In this document: positions 16,633 through 24,241 of the stretch, one piece after another
How positions within the stretch are numbered: the stretch's first letter is position 1
Layout of the letters: every line of letters begins with the position of its first letter
Origin: Bacteroidetes bacterium RIFCSPLOWO2_12_FULL_35_15
GTDB taxonomy: Bacteria; Bacteroidota; Bacteroidia; 2-12-FULL-35-15
Length of the DNA: 64,000 nucleotides
Assembly: GCA_001769385.1 (NCBI GenBank)
Contig: MEPB01000060.1
Span: 47,448-111,447, forward strand
Direction of reading: 5' to 3'
Made by a program: the position numbers and the translations under genes
The notes under the pieces: generated by a model
Database searches by the model: none
The model's input: the letters and a program-made list of their open reading frames with translations, nothing else
What the model was told of the DNA's origin: nothing

Positions 16633-17796
16633 CTATGCCCATAATTTAATTGAATCGGAAAATGTGCCGGCTTGTTCTTTAATTACTTTGAACTGTCCGG
16701 TATTTTCATGAAACTGGAAATTAATATGTGGAAGACCAGCAGCATCGCATTCCTTTTGCATCTCCGGACGATCCAATAAAGCCGGATCACAGAAACTCGC
16801 TGCACAAAAAATAACACCATCTGCATTTCTTTCTCTTGCCTGTTTCACCAAACGTTTACCTTTGGGATTTCCAACATCATAGATACAGGATGCGAATGTG
16901 CTCTTATCCATATATGCCTCCATGATGGCCTTGATAGGGTCATGAGTGTTATCGGCAACGTCACCAATGATCCAACGGGAACCTAACATAAAATCATCAT
17001 CCACAATATAGCATCCTGCCATTTCGATTGATTTTAACATTCCGATCGGAGGTTGTTCACAAAACGAACCGCTCACAATTACACGAATATTATCCATTGG
17101 TTCACCCTGCTCCACCTGAATTAGTTTTACAACTTTTTCTAAGATCTCATTATGTTCCTCAACAGTGATACATAAACCGGCACGTAAAATATGGTAGGTA
17201 TCAACAGCAGATAAGCGCCAAGGAAATTCCTGACGGATGCTGTAAATCTTTTCGATCAACTCCCTGTTCTTATTGAATAATGCAATTGATTTATTTAATT
17301 TGTCGATAGTTACTGTAACGCCATTTATTTTATAAACATCATCCAGTACTTTTTGAATTTCTTCCATATAAAACACGCCTCCGATCTTCGGGTCGAAATT
17401 TTGAGGATAATCAAAATAACGTTGGAATCTACCTTTTTTGCTCAGCTTGAACATTCCCGATAAATTTCTCACGCAATCGCAAATTGCAGGAAAAAGAAAT
17501 CCGTCAAATTCATTCAGATTTGTGTCCAGCGCCATTTCTATTATACCACGCGGTAAATGGCATATATAGGATTGGTAATAGGCATCCCCTTTAATAATTT
17601 GTTTTCTATCACCTGCGCCCATAATTCCAACCGCTAAACCATTAGCAGCATGGATCACTTCACGTGGGATATAGATCGGCAAATACCCAACAAGTACTCT
17701 TGTTTTATCTTGCGCTTTCCATTTTTTTGCATGCGAAAAATTCAGATCGAAAGCGACTTCCTCACACCATTTAATTATTTCTTCCATTGAACTCAT
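16633..17796 (-). CDS. bcrC: Benzoyl-CoA reductase catalytic subunit C
   Basis: First gene of the operon; 387 residues, almost the known BcrC length. Conserved segments: GYLPIYIPREVIHAANGLAV (37-56), YQSYICHLPRGIIEMAL, FLFPAICDCVRNLSGMF, SGSFCEQPPIGMLKSIEMAG and VIFCAASFCDPALLDRP; their cysteines are the expected [4Fe-4S] ligands. BcrC and BcrB together bind benzoyl-CoA and carry out the Birch-like reduction to cyclohexa-1,5-diene-1-carbonyl-CoA. A possible -7 element (17854-17861) and a palindromic operator (18010-18025) lie upstream. Start at 17796 fits family length. Confidence 0.92.
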   Translation of the reverse strand: MSSMEEIIKWCEEVAFDLNFSHAKKWKAQDKTRVLVGYLPIYIPREVIHAANGLAVGIMGAGDRKQIIKGDAYYQSYICHLPRGIIEMALDTNLNEFDGFLFPAICDCVRNLSGMFKLSKKGRFQRYFDYPQNFDPKIGGVFYMEEIQKVLDDVYKINGVTVTIDKLNKSIALFNKNRELIEKIYSIRQEFPWRLSAVDTYHILRAGLCITVEEHNEILEKVVKLIQVEQGEPMDNIRVIVSGSFCEQPPIGMLKSIEMAGCYIVDDDFMLGSRWIIGDVADNTHDPIKAIMEAYMDKSTFASCIYDVGNPKGKRLVKQARERNADGVIFCAASFCDPALLDRPEMQKECDAAGLPHINFQFHENTGQFKVIKEQAGTFSDSIKLWA

Positions 17797-17853
17797 AGAT
17801 GTTTGTATTTAAAATATTAAGTATTCGTATTAATTTATTTTAACTGTATAGGA

Positions 17854-17861
17854 CAAATTTA
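17854..17861 (-). promoter_or_regulatory. Candidate -7 box for the bcr operon
   Basis: TAAATTTG on the minus strand matches the Bacteroidota -7 consensus TAnnTTTG and would place the transcript start about 50 bases before bcrC. A clear TTTG -33 box is not visible, so this is tentative. Confidence 0.3.
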
Positions 17862-18009
17862 TTTTTCCATCGGAGTTTAAAATATGATGCTCCTCATGAT
17901 TTCAGTCTTTTTTTATAGCTGATGATTTTCCAAAAATTATTTAGGCTTAAAACACAAATGATTTTTTTCAAAAAATTTCCTAAATGTATTTATTTGAATT
18001 CAAACAGAT

Positions 18010-18025
18010 TATGACGAGCGTCATA
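18010..18025. promoter_or_regulatory. Palindromic operator TATGAC-N4-GTCATA (CRP/FNR-type architecture)
   Basis: Perfect inverted repeat with 6-base arms and a 4-base centre (GAGC) in the 277-base divergent region between bcrC and the MocA-like gene. Half-site spacing is that of CRP/FNR-family sites (TGAC-N4-GTCA against FNR TGAT-N4-ATCA). A near-identical site lies at 38543-38558. The assignment to a regulator family is inference. Confidence 0.6.
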
Positions 18026-18073
18026 GTTTGAGACAATTTCCGGTGCTTATTTCGTATTCTGGAAAATTAGAGG

Positions 18074-18685
18074 ATGGAATTAAGAAAAGAAATAGGGATA
18101 ATTATTTTATGCGGAGGAGAATCATCACGAATGAAATCGCCTAAAGCATTTTTAGAAATTGAAGGAATTACACTTTTAGAAAGAATAACCAATATATATT
18201 GCTCCGCTAAATTTTTAAATCCTGTTATCGTATTAAATCACAAATTTTTTGTGAAGCCATGGCTGGATACCATTAATAAATTATCAATTAAATCGGTAGT
18301 TTTAAAAAATCAATTTCCGGATCTGGGCAGAGCTCATTCGATACGAATTGGATTGTATTTAAAGAAAGAGAAATCTTTTTGTTTCATTCAAAATATTGAT
18401 AGTCCCGACATCAGCATCGAACTTTTAAATAAAATGATCGCAGCACGTGACGAGGATGGATATGTAGTTCCAGCGAATAATGGCATAAGCGGGCATCCGA
18501 TCCTGATAGGAAAAAAAATTATTGAACATTTGGCTGCATTGAGATCATCCAACTGGATCTTAAAAGATGAATTAAAAAAATTTAAAAAAATTACAATTGA
18601 TGCTCCTGATAATAATGTATTGCTAAATTTGAATACTGAAAGTGATTGGGTGAAGTATTGTGAGGATGTGAAGAGTAATAAATGA
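18074..18685 (+). CDS. MocA/MobA-like molybdenum cofactor nucleotidyltransferase
   Basis: A 203-residue NTP-transferase. The nucleotide-binding signature is IIILCGGESSRMKSPKAFLE (8-27), a variant of LAAG.S.RMG.PK; the acidic motif NIDSPDIS and the segment GISGHPILIG are characteristic of the MocA/CoxI-linked group that makes molybdopterin cytosine dinucleotide. It is transcribed away from bcrC and is followed, after a repeat-rich gap, by xdhC. Together they suggest maturation of a xanthine-dehydrogenase-family molybdoenzyme such as 4-hydroxybenzoyl-CoA reductase; no such enzyme is in the window. The start codon sits right behind an AGAGG. Confidence 0.78.
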   Translation: MELRKEIGIIILCGGESSRMKSPKAFLEIEGITLLERITNIYCSAKFLNPVIVLNHKFFVKPWLDTINKLSIKSVVLKNQFPDLGRAHSIRIGLYLKKEKSFCFIQNIDSPDISIELLNKMIAARDEDGYVVPANNGISGHPILIGKKIIEHLAALRSSNWILKDELKKFKKITIDAPDNNVLLNLNTESDWVKYCEDVKSNK

Positions 18686-18826
18686 ATTTCTTTAAGGTAA
18701 AATATGAAATAAAAAAAAGACTTACCGCGAAGGCGCCAAGACGCTAAGGAAATTAAAAACTTGTGCAACTTTTCGCTTGGCACAAATTAAACGCAGAATT
18801 TCAATGCTACAAAAACAAATTGGTTT

Positions 18827-19042
18827 TTAACCACATAGAAACATAGGTTAAATATTTAAGGTCAATTCGTAATAAAAAAATTCAAATGTGTTTCTAACAT
18901 AGAAAATGAATTTTAAACATAGAGAGTTTGAAATCGACTTATAAAATTACAAGCATTTGAAGCTTGCTTCAAATCTATGTTTAGCTTTAAAAAGAGAAAA
19001 CATATATTTACGCTATTAAAACCTATGTTTCTATGTGGTTAA
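18827..19042. repeat. 216-bp element with perfect 23-bp terminal inverted repeats
   Basis: Terminal arms 18827-18849 (TTAACCACATAGAAACATAG...) and 19020-19042 are exactly complementary. Inside are further ACATAGAAA/TTTCTATGT-like pieces and a perfect inner hairpin (ATTTGAAGC-TT-GCTTCAAAT, 18955-18974). It has no coding capacity. It occupies most of the 403-base gap 18686-19088; the remainder holds the GC-rich motif at 18724-18749. It resembles a MITE or a highly folded RNA. Confidence 0.8.
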
Positions 19043-19088
19043 ACCTTTCAAACAAAATAGTATAGAAACAAATAATTAGAGAAAATAA

Positions 19089-19850
19089 TTGCGCAACTTT
19101 CAGGACATATTACAAAAAATACAAGAAGCCAAAGAACCTGTTGCGCTTTGTGTGATCGTTGCTGTAAAAGGATCCACTCCCCGCAAAGAAGGCGCTAAAA
19201 TGCTGGTGTATGAAAGCGGAAAAATTTGTGGTACTATTGGTGGCGGAAACCTGGAGAAAAAAGTAATTGAGAATGCGCTGGCTGTTATTAAAAAAAATGA
19301 ACCTCAACTTTTCCGTCACGACCTCTTGCATCAACATAGCATGTGCTGCGGTGGAACAGTTGAAGTATATATTGAACCCATCATGAAAAAAAATAAATTA
19401 TACATCTTTGGTGCAGGACATACCGGACAAGCATTGGCGAAATATGCGGTGGATATGGAATTTGAAGTGGTGATGATAGACGACCGAAAGGAATATCTTG
19501 ACCAAGTACTTATTGAAGGTGTAAACAAAATGAATTTAAATTTTGAACAAGCATTAAGTTTATTGCCTTTCGATAAACAAACCTATATCACCATCATGAC
19601 CTACGAACATTCTATTGATAGGAATATTTTAGCATATTGCATCAAAAAAGAATATGCTTACCTGGGAATGATTGGCAGTTTGAGGAAAGTAGAACTCACA
19701 AAAAAAATGTTTCTTGAAGGTGGAATAGCAACAAAAGAAAAACTAGATGCAATTGATATGCCGATGGGATTGGAAATAAATTCGGAGAGTCCGGAAGAAA
19801 TTGCGATCAGTATCTTAGCGAAATTAATACAAACAAAAAATTCGAACTAA
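19089..19850 (+). CDS. xdhC: XdhC/CoxI-family molybdoenzyme maturation protein
   Basis: A 253-residue XdhC-type protein that inserts sulfurated Mo-cofactor into xanthine-dehydrogenase-family enzymes. The XdhC N-domain has VAVKGSTPRKEGAKMLV (24-40) and TIGGGNLEKKVI, then MCCGGTVEVYIEP; the C-terminal Rossmann domain shows LYIFGAGHTGQALAKYA and ends with IGSLRKVELTKKM and SPEEIAISILAKLI. The start is a TTG (19089) preceded by AGAGAA; no in-frame ATG gives a full N-domain. It is followed one base later by the SDR gene. It pairs functionally with the MocA-like gene upstream. Confidence 0.85.
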   Translation: MRNFQDILQKIQEAKEPVALCVIVAVKGSTPRKEGAKMLVYESGKICGTIGGGNLEKKVIENALAVIKKNEPQLFRHDLLHQHSMCCGGTVEVYIEPIMKKNKLYIFGAGHTGQALAKYAVDMEFEVVMIDDRKEYLDQVLIEGVNKMNLNFEQALSLLPFDKQTYITIMTYEHSIDRNILAYCIKKEYAYLGMIGSLRKVELTKKMFLEGGIATKEKLDAIDMPMGLEINSESPEEIAISILAKLIQTKNSN

Positions 19851-19851
19851 T

Positions 19852-20592
19852 ATGAATTCAAAAAAAATAGCCATTGTAACAGGCGCAGCCAAAGGAATAG
19901 GAAAAGCAATTGTGGAACGATTTGTTAAAGACAAGTATTTTGTTGTTGCTGTGGATGTGGATTCCGAAAATGGAAATAACTTACTAACTGAATACGGAAA
20001 AGAAAATGTATTTTTTGTAAAAGCAGATATTTGCAGCGAAGCCGATGTAAAAAATCTTTTCGAAAAAGTAAAAACCGATTACCAACGTATTGATGTGTTA
20101 GTGAACAATGCAGGCATTATCCGTGATAACATGATCTGGAACATGCCGGTTGAAGATTTTGACCTGGTAATAAATGTGAACTTAAAAGGTACCTGGTTAC
20201 TTTGTAGAGAAGCAGCCAAACAAATGAAAGTGCAAAATTTTGGACGCATTGTAAACATTGCATCACGGGCATGGTTAGGCAATCGCGGACAAAGTAATTA
20301 TTCTGCATCAAAAGCCGGAGTGGTAGGAATGACACGCGTTCTTGCTCTTGAGCTTGGAAGATACAATGTATGTGTAAATGCAGTTGCACCCGGATTAATT
20401 GATACACCACTTTCTCAAAAATTAGAAAAGGACGTGTTGCAAAAACTAATTGATGCACAACCTACACGTACCATGGGAAAACCTGCCGATGTGGCGAATG
20501 CTGTAGCTTTTCTTGCTTCTGATGCAACCCAATTTATTACCGGACAAACAATTTACGTGGATGGTGGGAAGAGTATTGGAGCGGGGATATAG
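19852..20592 (+). CDS. Short-chain dehydrogenase/reductase (FabG-like)
   Basis: Classical SDR of 246 residues. Cofactor motif VTGAAKGIGKAI (9-20), NNAGI, catalytic Tyr and Lys in YSASKAG (near 148-155), and the C-terminal FITGQTIYVDGG. It begins one base after the xdhC stop. By sequence it could be a 3-oxoacyl-ACP reductase. Next to an aromatic-degradation cluster, a 3-hydroxyacyl-CoA dehydrogenase (for instance for 3-hydroxypimelyl-CoA or a 2-hydroxycyclohexanecarbonyl-CoA) is a plausible alternative. I cannot decide between them. Confidence 0.85.
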   Translation: MNSKKIAIVTGAAKGIGKAIVERFVKDKYFVVAVDVDSENGNNLLTEYGKENVFFVKADICSEADVKNLFEKVKTDYQRIDVLVNNAGIIRDNMIWNMPVEDFDLVINVNLKGTWLLCREAAKQMKVQNFGRIVNIASRAWLGNRGQSNYSASKAGVVGMTRVLALELGRYNVCVNAVAPGLIDTPLSQKLEKDVLQKLIDAQPTRTMGKPADVANAVAFLASDATQFITGQTIYVDGGKSIGAGI

Positions 20593-20602
20593 GATTGCTT
20601 TT

Positions 20603-20630
20603 TGTCATTTCGAACAAAGTGAGAAATCTC
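20603..20630. repeat. Single arm of dispersed hairpin family
   Basis: TGTCATTTCGAACAAAGTGA with the following GAAATCTC matches the arm at 5149-5176 except at its centre. The partner arm is missing here. Confidence 0.6.
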
Positions 20631-20633
20631 TTT

Positions 20634-20664
20634 TCTGATTGCTACTTCAAATAGGTTATATTTG
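20634..20664 (+). promoter_or_regulatory. Candidate Bacteroidota promoter (-33 TCTG, -7 TATATTTG)
   Basis: TATATTTG (20657-20664) matches TAnnTTTG exactly; TCTG (20634-20637) lies 19 bases upstream and differs from TTTG in one base. It would start a leader of about 55 bases ahead of the HsdR-N-like gene. Confidence 0.55.
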
Positions 20665-20724
20665 TTTCATTGAACAATTATTTCATTCACTTGTTAATGC
20701 AAACCTTTCACAAAAAATTCCAAT

Positions 20725-21477
20725 ATGTTAAACAAAACCAAACAAACCAAACTATTTAATTCTTTAAAGAAGTATTCTAAACAATATTTAAATAAGAAAT
20801 TAACCGAGTTAGATGAGTCAGGTACTAGATTAATGATAAACTCATTTTTAACTGATGTGCTTGGTTTTGCTCCAATAGAAGAAATTAAAACAGAGTATAT
20901 GATTAGGGGAACATATGCTGACTATGTTATCCAAATTAAAGGGAATAGAAAATTTTTAGTTGAGGTAAAATCTTTATCATTAAATCTTTCAGACAAACAC
21001 CTACGACAAGCAATTAATTATGGTGCAAATGAGGGGATTGAATGGGCACTTCTGACAAACGGTAAGAATTTTGATTTTTACAAAATTATTTTTGAAAAAC
21101 CCATAGATTATAGAAAAGTATTTTCGCTTGACCTTAGTGATCCTAGTAAATTAAAATCATATGTAGAATTCTTACAACATTTACACAAAGAAGGTGTTGT
21201 AAACAAAGGGCTTGAAATGCTTTGGAATAAGTGCATTGCTTTAGACCCTGCAAATGTTGCAGGTTTTCTGTATTCTCCAACAGTAACTAATTTCCTAAAA
21301 AAATCACTTAAACTTAAATACAAACATAAGTTTTCAGAAGAAGAAATTAAAACTGCAATAAATAAGATAATTTATGAGGCAATTCAGTTAGATAATGTAA
21401 AACCAAAAATGACAAAAAAAACAAAATCTAAACCGAAAGTTCAAAACAATATTCTTGCTGCCATTGTTCAGCGATAA
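20725..21477 (+). CDS. Stand-alone HsdR N-terminal-like PD-(D/E)XK nuclease domain protein
   Basis: A 250-residue protein resembling the nuclease N-domain of type I restriction subunit R, without helicase domains. YADYVIQIKGNRKFLVEVKS supplies the catalytic Asp66 and the Glu80-x-Lys82 pair; LRQAINYGANEGIEWALLTN with Gln95 matches the QxxxY motif that follows in HsdR. The C-terminal 40 residues are lysine-rich (TKKTKSKPKVQ). The K+ channel gene begins 11 bases later, so they are co-transcribed. No HsdM or HsdS gene is present. It could be a defence nuclease or a nucleic-acid repair factor. Confidence 0.75.
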   Translation: MLNKTKQTKLFNSLKKYSKQYLNKKLTELDESGTRLMINSFLTDVLGFAPIEEIKTEYMIRGTYADYVIQIKGNRKFLVEVKSLSLNLSDKHLRQAINYGANEGIEWALLTNGKNFDFYKIIFEKPIDYRKVFSLDLSDPSKLKSYVEFLQHLHKEGVVNKGLEMLWNKCIALDPANVAGFLYSPTVTNFLKKSLKLKYKHKFSEEEIKTAINKIIYEAIQLDNVKPKMTKKTKSKPKVQNNILAAIVQR

Positions 21478-21488
21478 GCATAAACATT

Positions 21489-22160
21489 ATGACAAATTCT
21501 GACCAGAAAGAAGAAAGCCTTGGCTTTCTGAATATCCTAATTATTATTCTTTCATTTTATGTTTTAGGATCTTTATTAGTTGACACTTTTTTAAAACTTC
21601 CTTTAGAAACAGAAAAGATTTTAAATTATATTGATAACGCAATTTGTGGCGTATTCCTAATTGATTTTATTGTTCGTTTAAAAAATGCTGAAAACAAATA
21701 TAAATTTATGAAATGGGGATGGATAGATTTAATTGCTAGCATCCCAACATTAGATTTCATGCGCGCTGGAAGACTGTTAAGATTAATTAGATTAATTAGG
21801 ATCTTTAGGGCATTTCGCTCGACAAAACATATTGTCCAGCATGTATTTAAAAATAAAGTTCAAGGAACTTTAACGTCAGTTTCTATAATTGCGGTATTGA
21901 TGCTTTTATTTTCTTCAATTGCAATCTTACAATTTGAAACAGACCCTAATAGTAATATTAAAACTGCTGAAGATGCAATATGGTGGTCTTATGTTACAAT
22001 AACTACTGTTGGTTATGGCGACAAATTCCCAGTTACAACAGAAGGGCGAATACTTGCTGCAATATTAATGACTGTTGGAGTTGGGCTCTTCGGTACATTT
22101 ACTGCTTATGTTTCATCTTGGTTTGTTAAAGACAATCAAGGACATAATAATGAAGACTAA
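21489..22160 (+). CDS. Voltage-gated potassium channel (Kv-type, six-helix)
   Basis: A 223-residue ion-transport protein with six predicted membrane helices. The S4 voltage sensor is GRLLRLIRLIRIFRAFR (94-110) with arginines every third residue. The pore has WWSYVTITTVGYGD with selectivity filter TVGYGD (173-178), and S6 follows as ILMTVGVGLFGTF. It resembles KvAP-type prokaryotic channels; no RCK or cyclic-nucleotide domain is attached. The gene follows the HsdR-N-like gene by 11 bases. Confidence 0.9.
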   Translation: MTNSDQKEESLGFLNILIIILSFYVLGSLLVDTFLKLPLETEKILNYIDNAICGVFLIDFIVRLKNAENKYKFMKWGWIDLIASIPTLDFMRAGRLLRLIRLIRIFRAFRSTKHIVQHVFKNKVQGTLTSVSIIAVLMLLFSSIAILQFETDPNSNIKTAEDAIWWSYVTITTVGYGDKFPVTTEGRILAAILMTVGVGLFGTFTAYVSSWFVKDNQGHNNED

Positions 22161-22285
22161 TTTAGCCTATGAAGGTGTTATTTCACCTGCATTCTGCTAA
22201 AAAAAATAATTACAATTATCTTTGTTGGAGAAATAACGCCAACAAAGCCTGAACATGTTTGATTCAACTAATTGTTAAGACCGAC

Positions 22286-23545
22286 ATGAACATACATTAT
22301 ATAAGGCAACTACTTCTTATCTTTTTAATTGCGAACTTCATTACAACATATTCGCAAACCAATACTTTTCAAGACAAATTTTCAAAATCTTTTGATTTCA
22401 TAATTGTCCCTAAGACAACTATCCATTTCAAAGAATTTTATGAAATAACAATTCGACAATCTATTGACCATTCAAATCCGAAAAAGAAATTTGATCAGCG
22501 TATTTATATTGGGTTTCAAGATTTCAATGCTCCAAATGTAATCGCGACAGAAGGTTATGCCATTGACTATGCTTCTAAACCTGACTATTCTAACGAACTG
22601 TCAACTGAACTAAAAGCTAACCTCATCGTGATTGAGCACCGCTTTTTTGGCAAATCAATTCCTGACAGTTTAGACTGGAATGTTTTGACGGTGAAGCAAA
22701 CCGCTGAGGACTATCATTTCATCAAAACAATGCTCGACACTATTTTAAAAGGCAAATGGATTTCTACCGGAATTAGTAAAGGTGGGCAAGCGGCTCTATC
22801 CTATAAAATGTATTACGCGAAAGATGTTGCAGCTACTGTTGTTTACGGAGCCGCGGTTAAAAATAAACAGACAGTTACTTCAGACACTTTATTATTTAAT
22901 TTATCTCAAACCTCTTGCGGGAAAAAATTATCTGAATTACAATACTTTTTATTTAAACACAAAAATATTTTGCTGCCTTATTTTTCAGAATACACCTCTC
23001 AAAAAAAATACGACTTTAAACCTCTTGATAATGAATCATTATTTGACTACTTACTGCTAGAACTCCCTTTTTCGTTTTGGCAAAACGGAAATGATTGCGA
23101 AATTATTCCTGATACCACAGCAACAATTGACAATTTACTTTCCTACCTAATCAAAATTGTTCCTCCCGGTTTTTTCACCGGAGTAAATAAAATAAGACTT
23201 GAACCGGCATTCTATATGTTCTATCATGAATTGGGTTATTATGAATATGACATAAAGCCATTCAAAAAATATCTTAAACAAAAAGATTATTCCAACAGCT
23301 ATTTTGCTCCTCAGGGTGTTCCAATTCAATTTGACAATACATATCAAAAGACCTTAAGTGAGTTTATAAAAAACAATTCTAACATTTTCTTTATATATGG
23401 GCAGAATGACCCATGGGCATTACAAACAATATGGAAAGAAAATATCTTTATAGTTAAAGCCGGTAGCCACAAAAGTAGAATTGCAGACTTAAAAGCAGAG
23501 CAGCGGATAAATATATTTACCAAAATTAAGGCTTGTATAAATTAG
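22286..23545 (+). CDS. Secreted peptidase S37-family (tripeptidyl-peptidase-like) serine hydrolase
   Basis: The frame can be extended to a TTG at 22259, but ATG 22286 begins a good signal peptide (MNIHYIRQLLLIFLIANF...TYSQ), so I use it (419 residues). FDQRIYIGFQDFNAPNVIATEGY and VIEHRFFGKSIPDSLDW followed by STGISKGGQAALSYKMYY are diagnostic of peptidase family S37; Ser in GISKG is the nucleophile. Asp in IYGQNDPWALQ and His in AGSHKSRI complete the likely triad. Probably periplasmic or surface peptide processing. The upstream gap contains two short stems (near 22173 and 22229) but no clear promoter. Confidence 0.82.
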   Translation: MNIHYIRQLLLIFLIANFITTYSQTNTFQDKFSKSFDFIIVPKTTIHFKEFYEITIRQSIDHSNPKKKFDQRIYIGFQDFNAPNVIATEGYAIDYASKPDYSNELSTELKANLIVIEHRFFGKSIPDSLDWNVLTVKQTAEDYHFIKTMLDTILKGKWISTGISKGGQAALSYKMYYAKDVAATVVYGAAVKNKQTVTSDTLLFNLSQTSCGKKLSELQYFLFKHKNILLPYFSEYTSQKKYDFKPLDNESLFDYLLLELPFSFWQNGNDCEIIPDTTATIDNLLSYLIKIVPPGFFTGVNKIRLEPAFYMFYHELGYYEYDIKPFKKYLKQKDYSNSYFAPQGVPIQFDNTYQKTLSEFIKNNSNIFFIYGQNDPWALQTIWKENIFIVKAGSHKSRIADLKAEQRINIFTKIKACIN

Positions 23546-23623
23546 ACCATCCCCCAACAACTCACAAGCATTACGCGGCCCGATCTTAGTAAACTTAAGT
23601 CAAAAAATAAAAAATATTGTTAC

Positions 23624-23797
23624 ATGATCTATGAAATACATGGAAAAAAAACCATGGGTATGATCTCTATCATTGATTGTGAAACAGGCAAAATCATTTA
23701 TGAGGATGCTATTGTACAAGCAGATACCTTCGATCTGATGATGGAAAAATGTGCTGAAAATCTCAATAATTCAGTGAATGGAATTGAAGTTGATTAA
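23624..23797 (+). CDS. Small ORF of 57 codons or gene remnant
   Basis: ATG 23624 to TAA 23795-23797 encodes MIYEIHGKKTMGMISIIDCE and 37 more residues ending NNSVNGIEVD. The frame stays open upstream to the stop of the S37 gene (TAG 23543-23545) and the upstream translation (PDLSKLKSKNKKYCY) is also protein-like. It may therefore be the 3' remnant of a larger gene or start at a non-ATG codon. The rest of the 695-base gap 23546-24241 holds only the inverted GC-rich motif (23862-23883) and AT-rich sequence. Confidence 0.4.
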   Translation: MIYEIHGKKTMGMISIIDCETGKIIYEDAIVQADTFDLMMEKCAENLNNSVNGIEVD

Positions 23798-24241
23798 TAA
23801 CTATAGATGCAGGAAGTGTTGGGGTCTGCCAAGTAACGGGTATAAATTTTTATTCTTATTGGGCCTTTTCGTCTTCGCGGTAAAAATATACATTCCGCAA
23901 TAATCCACACCCACTCTCTAGTTCCAATATCTAAAAAGATTTTTTTACAAAATTTATTTATTCTTCAAAAAACTAGGCATTTTTTTCTTCATTTTTTACA
24001 AAAAACTACCGTTGGATAAATAAGCCGACCACTTTGTAAAATTTTCCCCTCAATTTGTTAATTAATGTTTTATGTTTACAGAAATAAATTCCTAAAATCG
24101 AAACGAAAGAAGGAATTTTATAAAAAAATTAATAGATAAATAAAAAATTAAAAGAAGTAACATGAAAATCCTATCTAAAAGGGTAGGGGGCGTATACTGA
24201 AAAGCCTTAAAATGAGTAAGTAAATATTAAAACAAATAAAC

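Noticed and set aside
22161..23590. Possible integron attC-like sites around the S37 peptidase gene (GTTATTTC...GAAATAAC; CCAACAACTCACAAGC)
   Set aside because: Only short complementary pieces; no consistent RYYYAAC/GTTRRRY pairs at cassette borders and no integrase gene in the window.
24161..24199. Twelve-codon leader-like frame (MKILSKRVGGVY) before the lipoprotein
   Set aside because: No runs of regulatory codons and no terminator/antiterminator structure after it.
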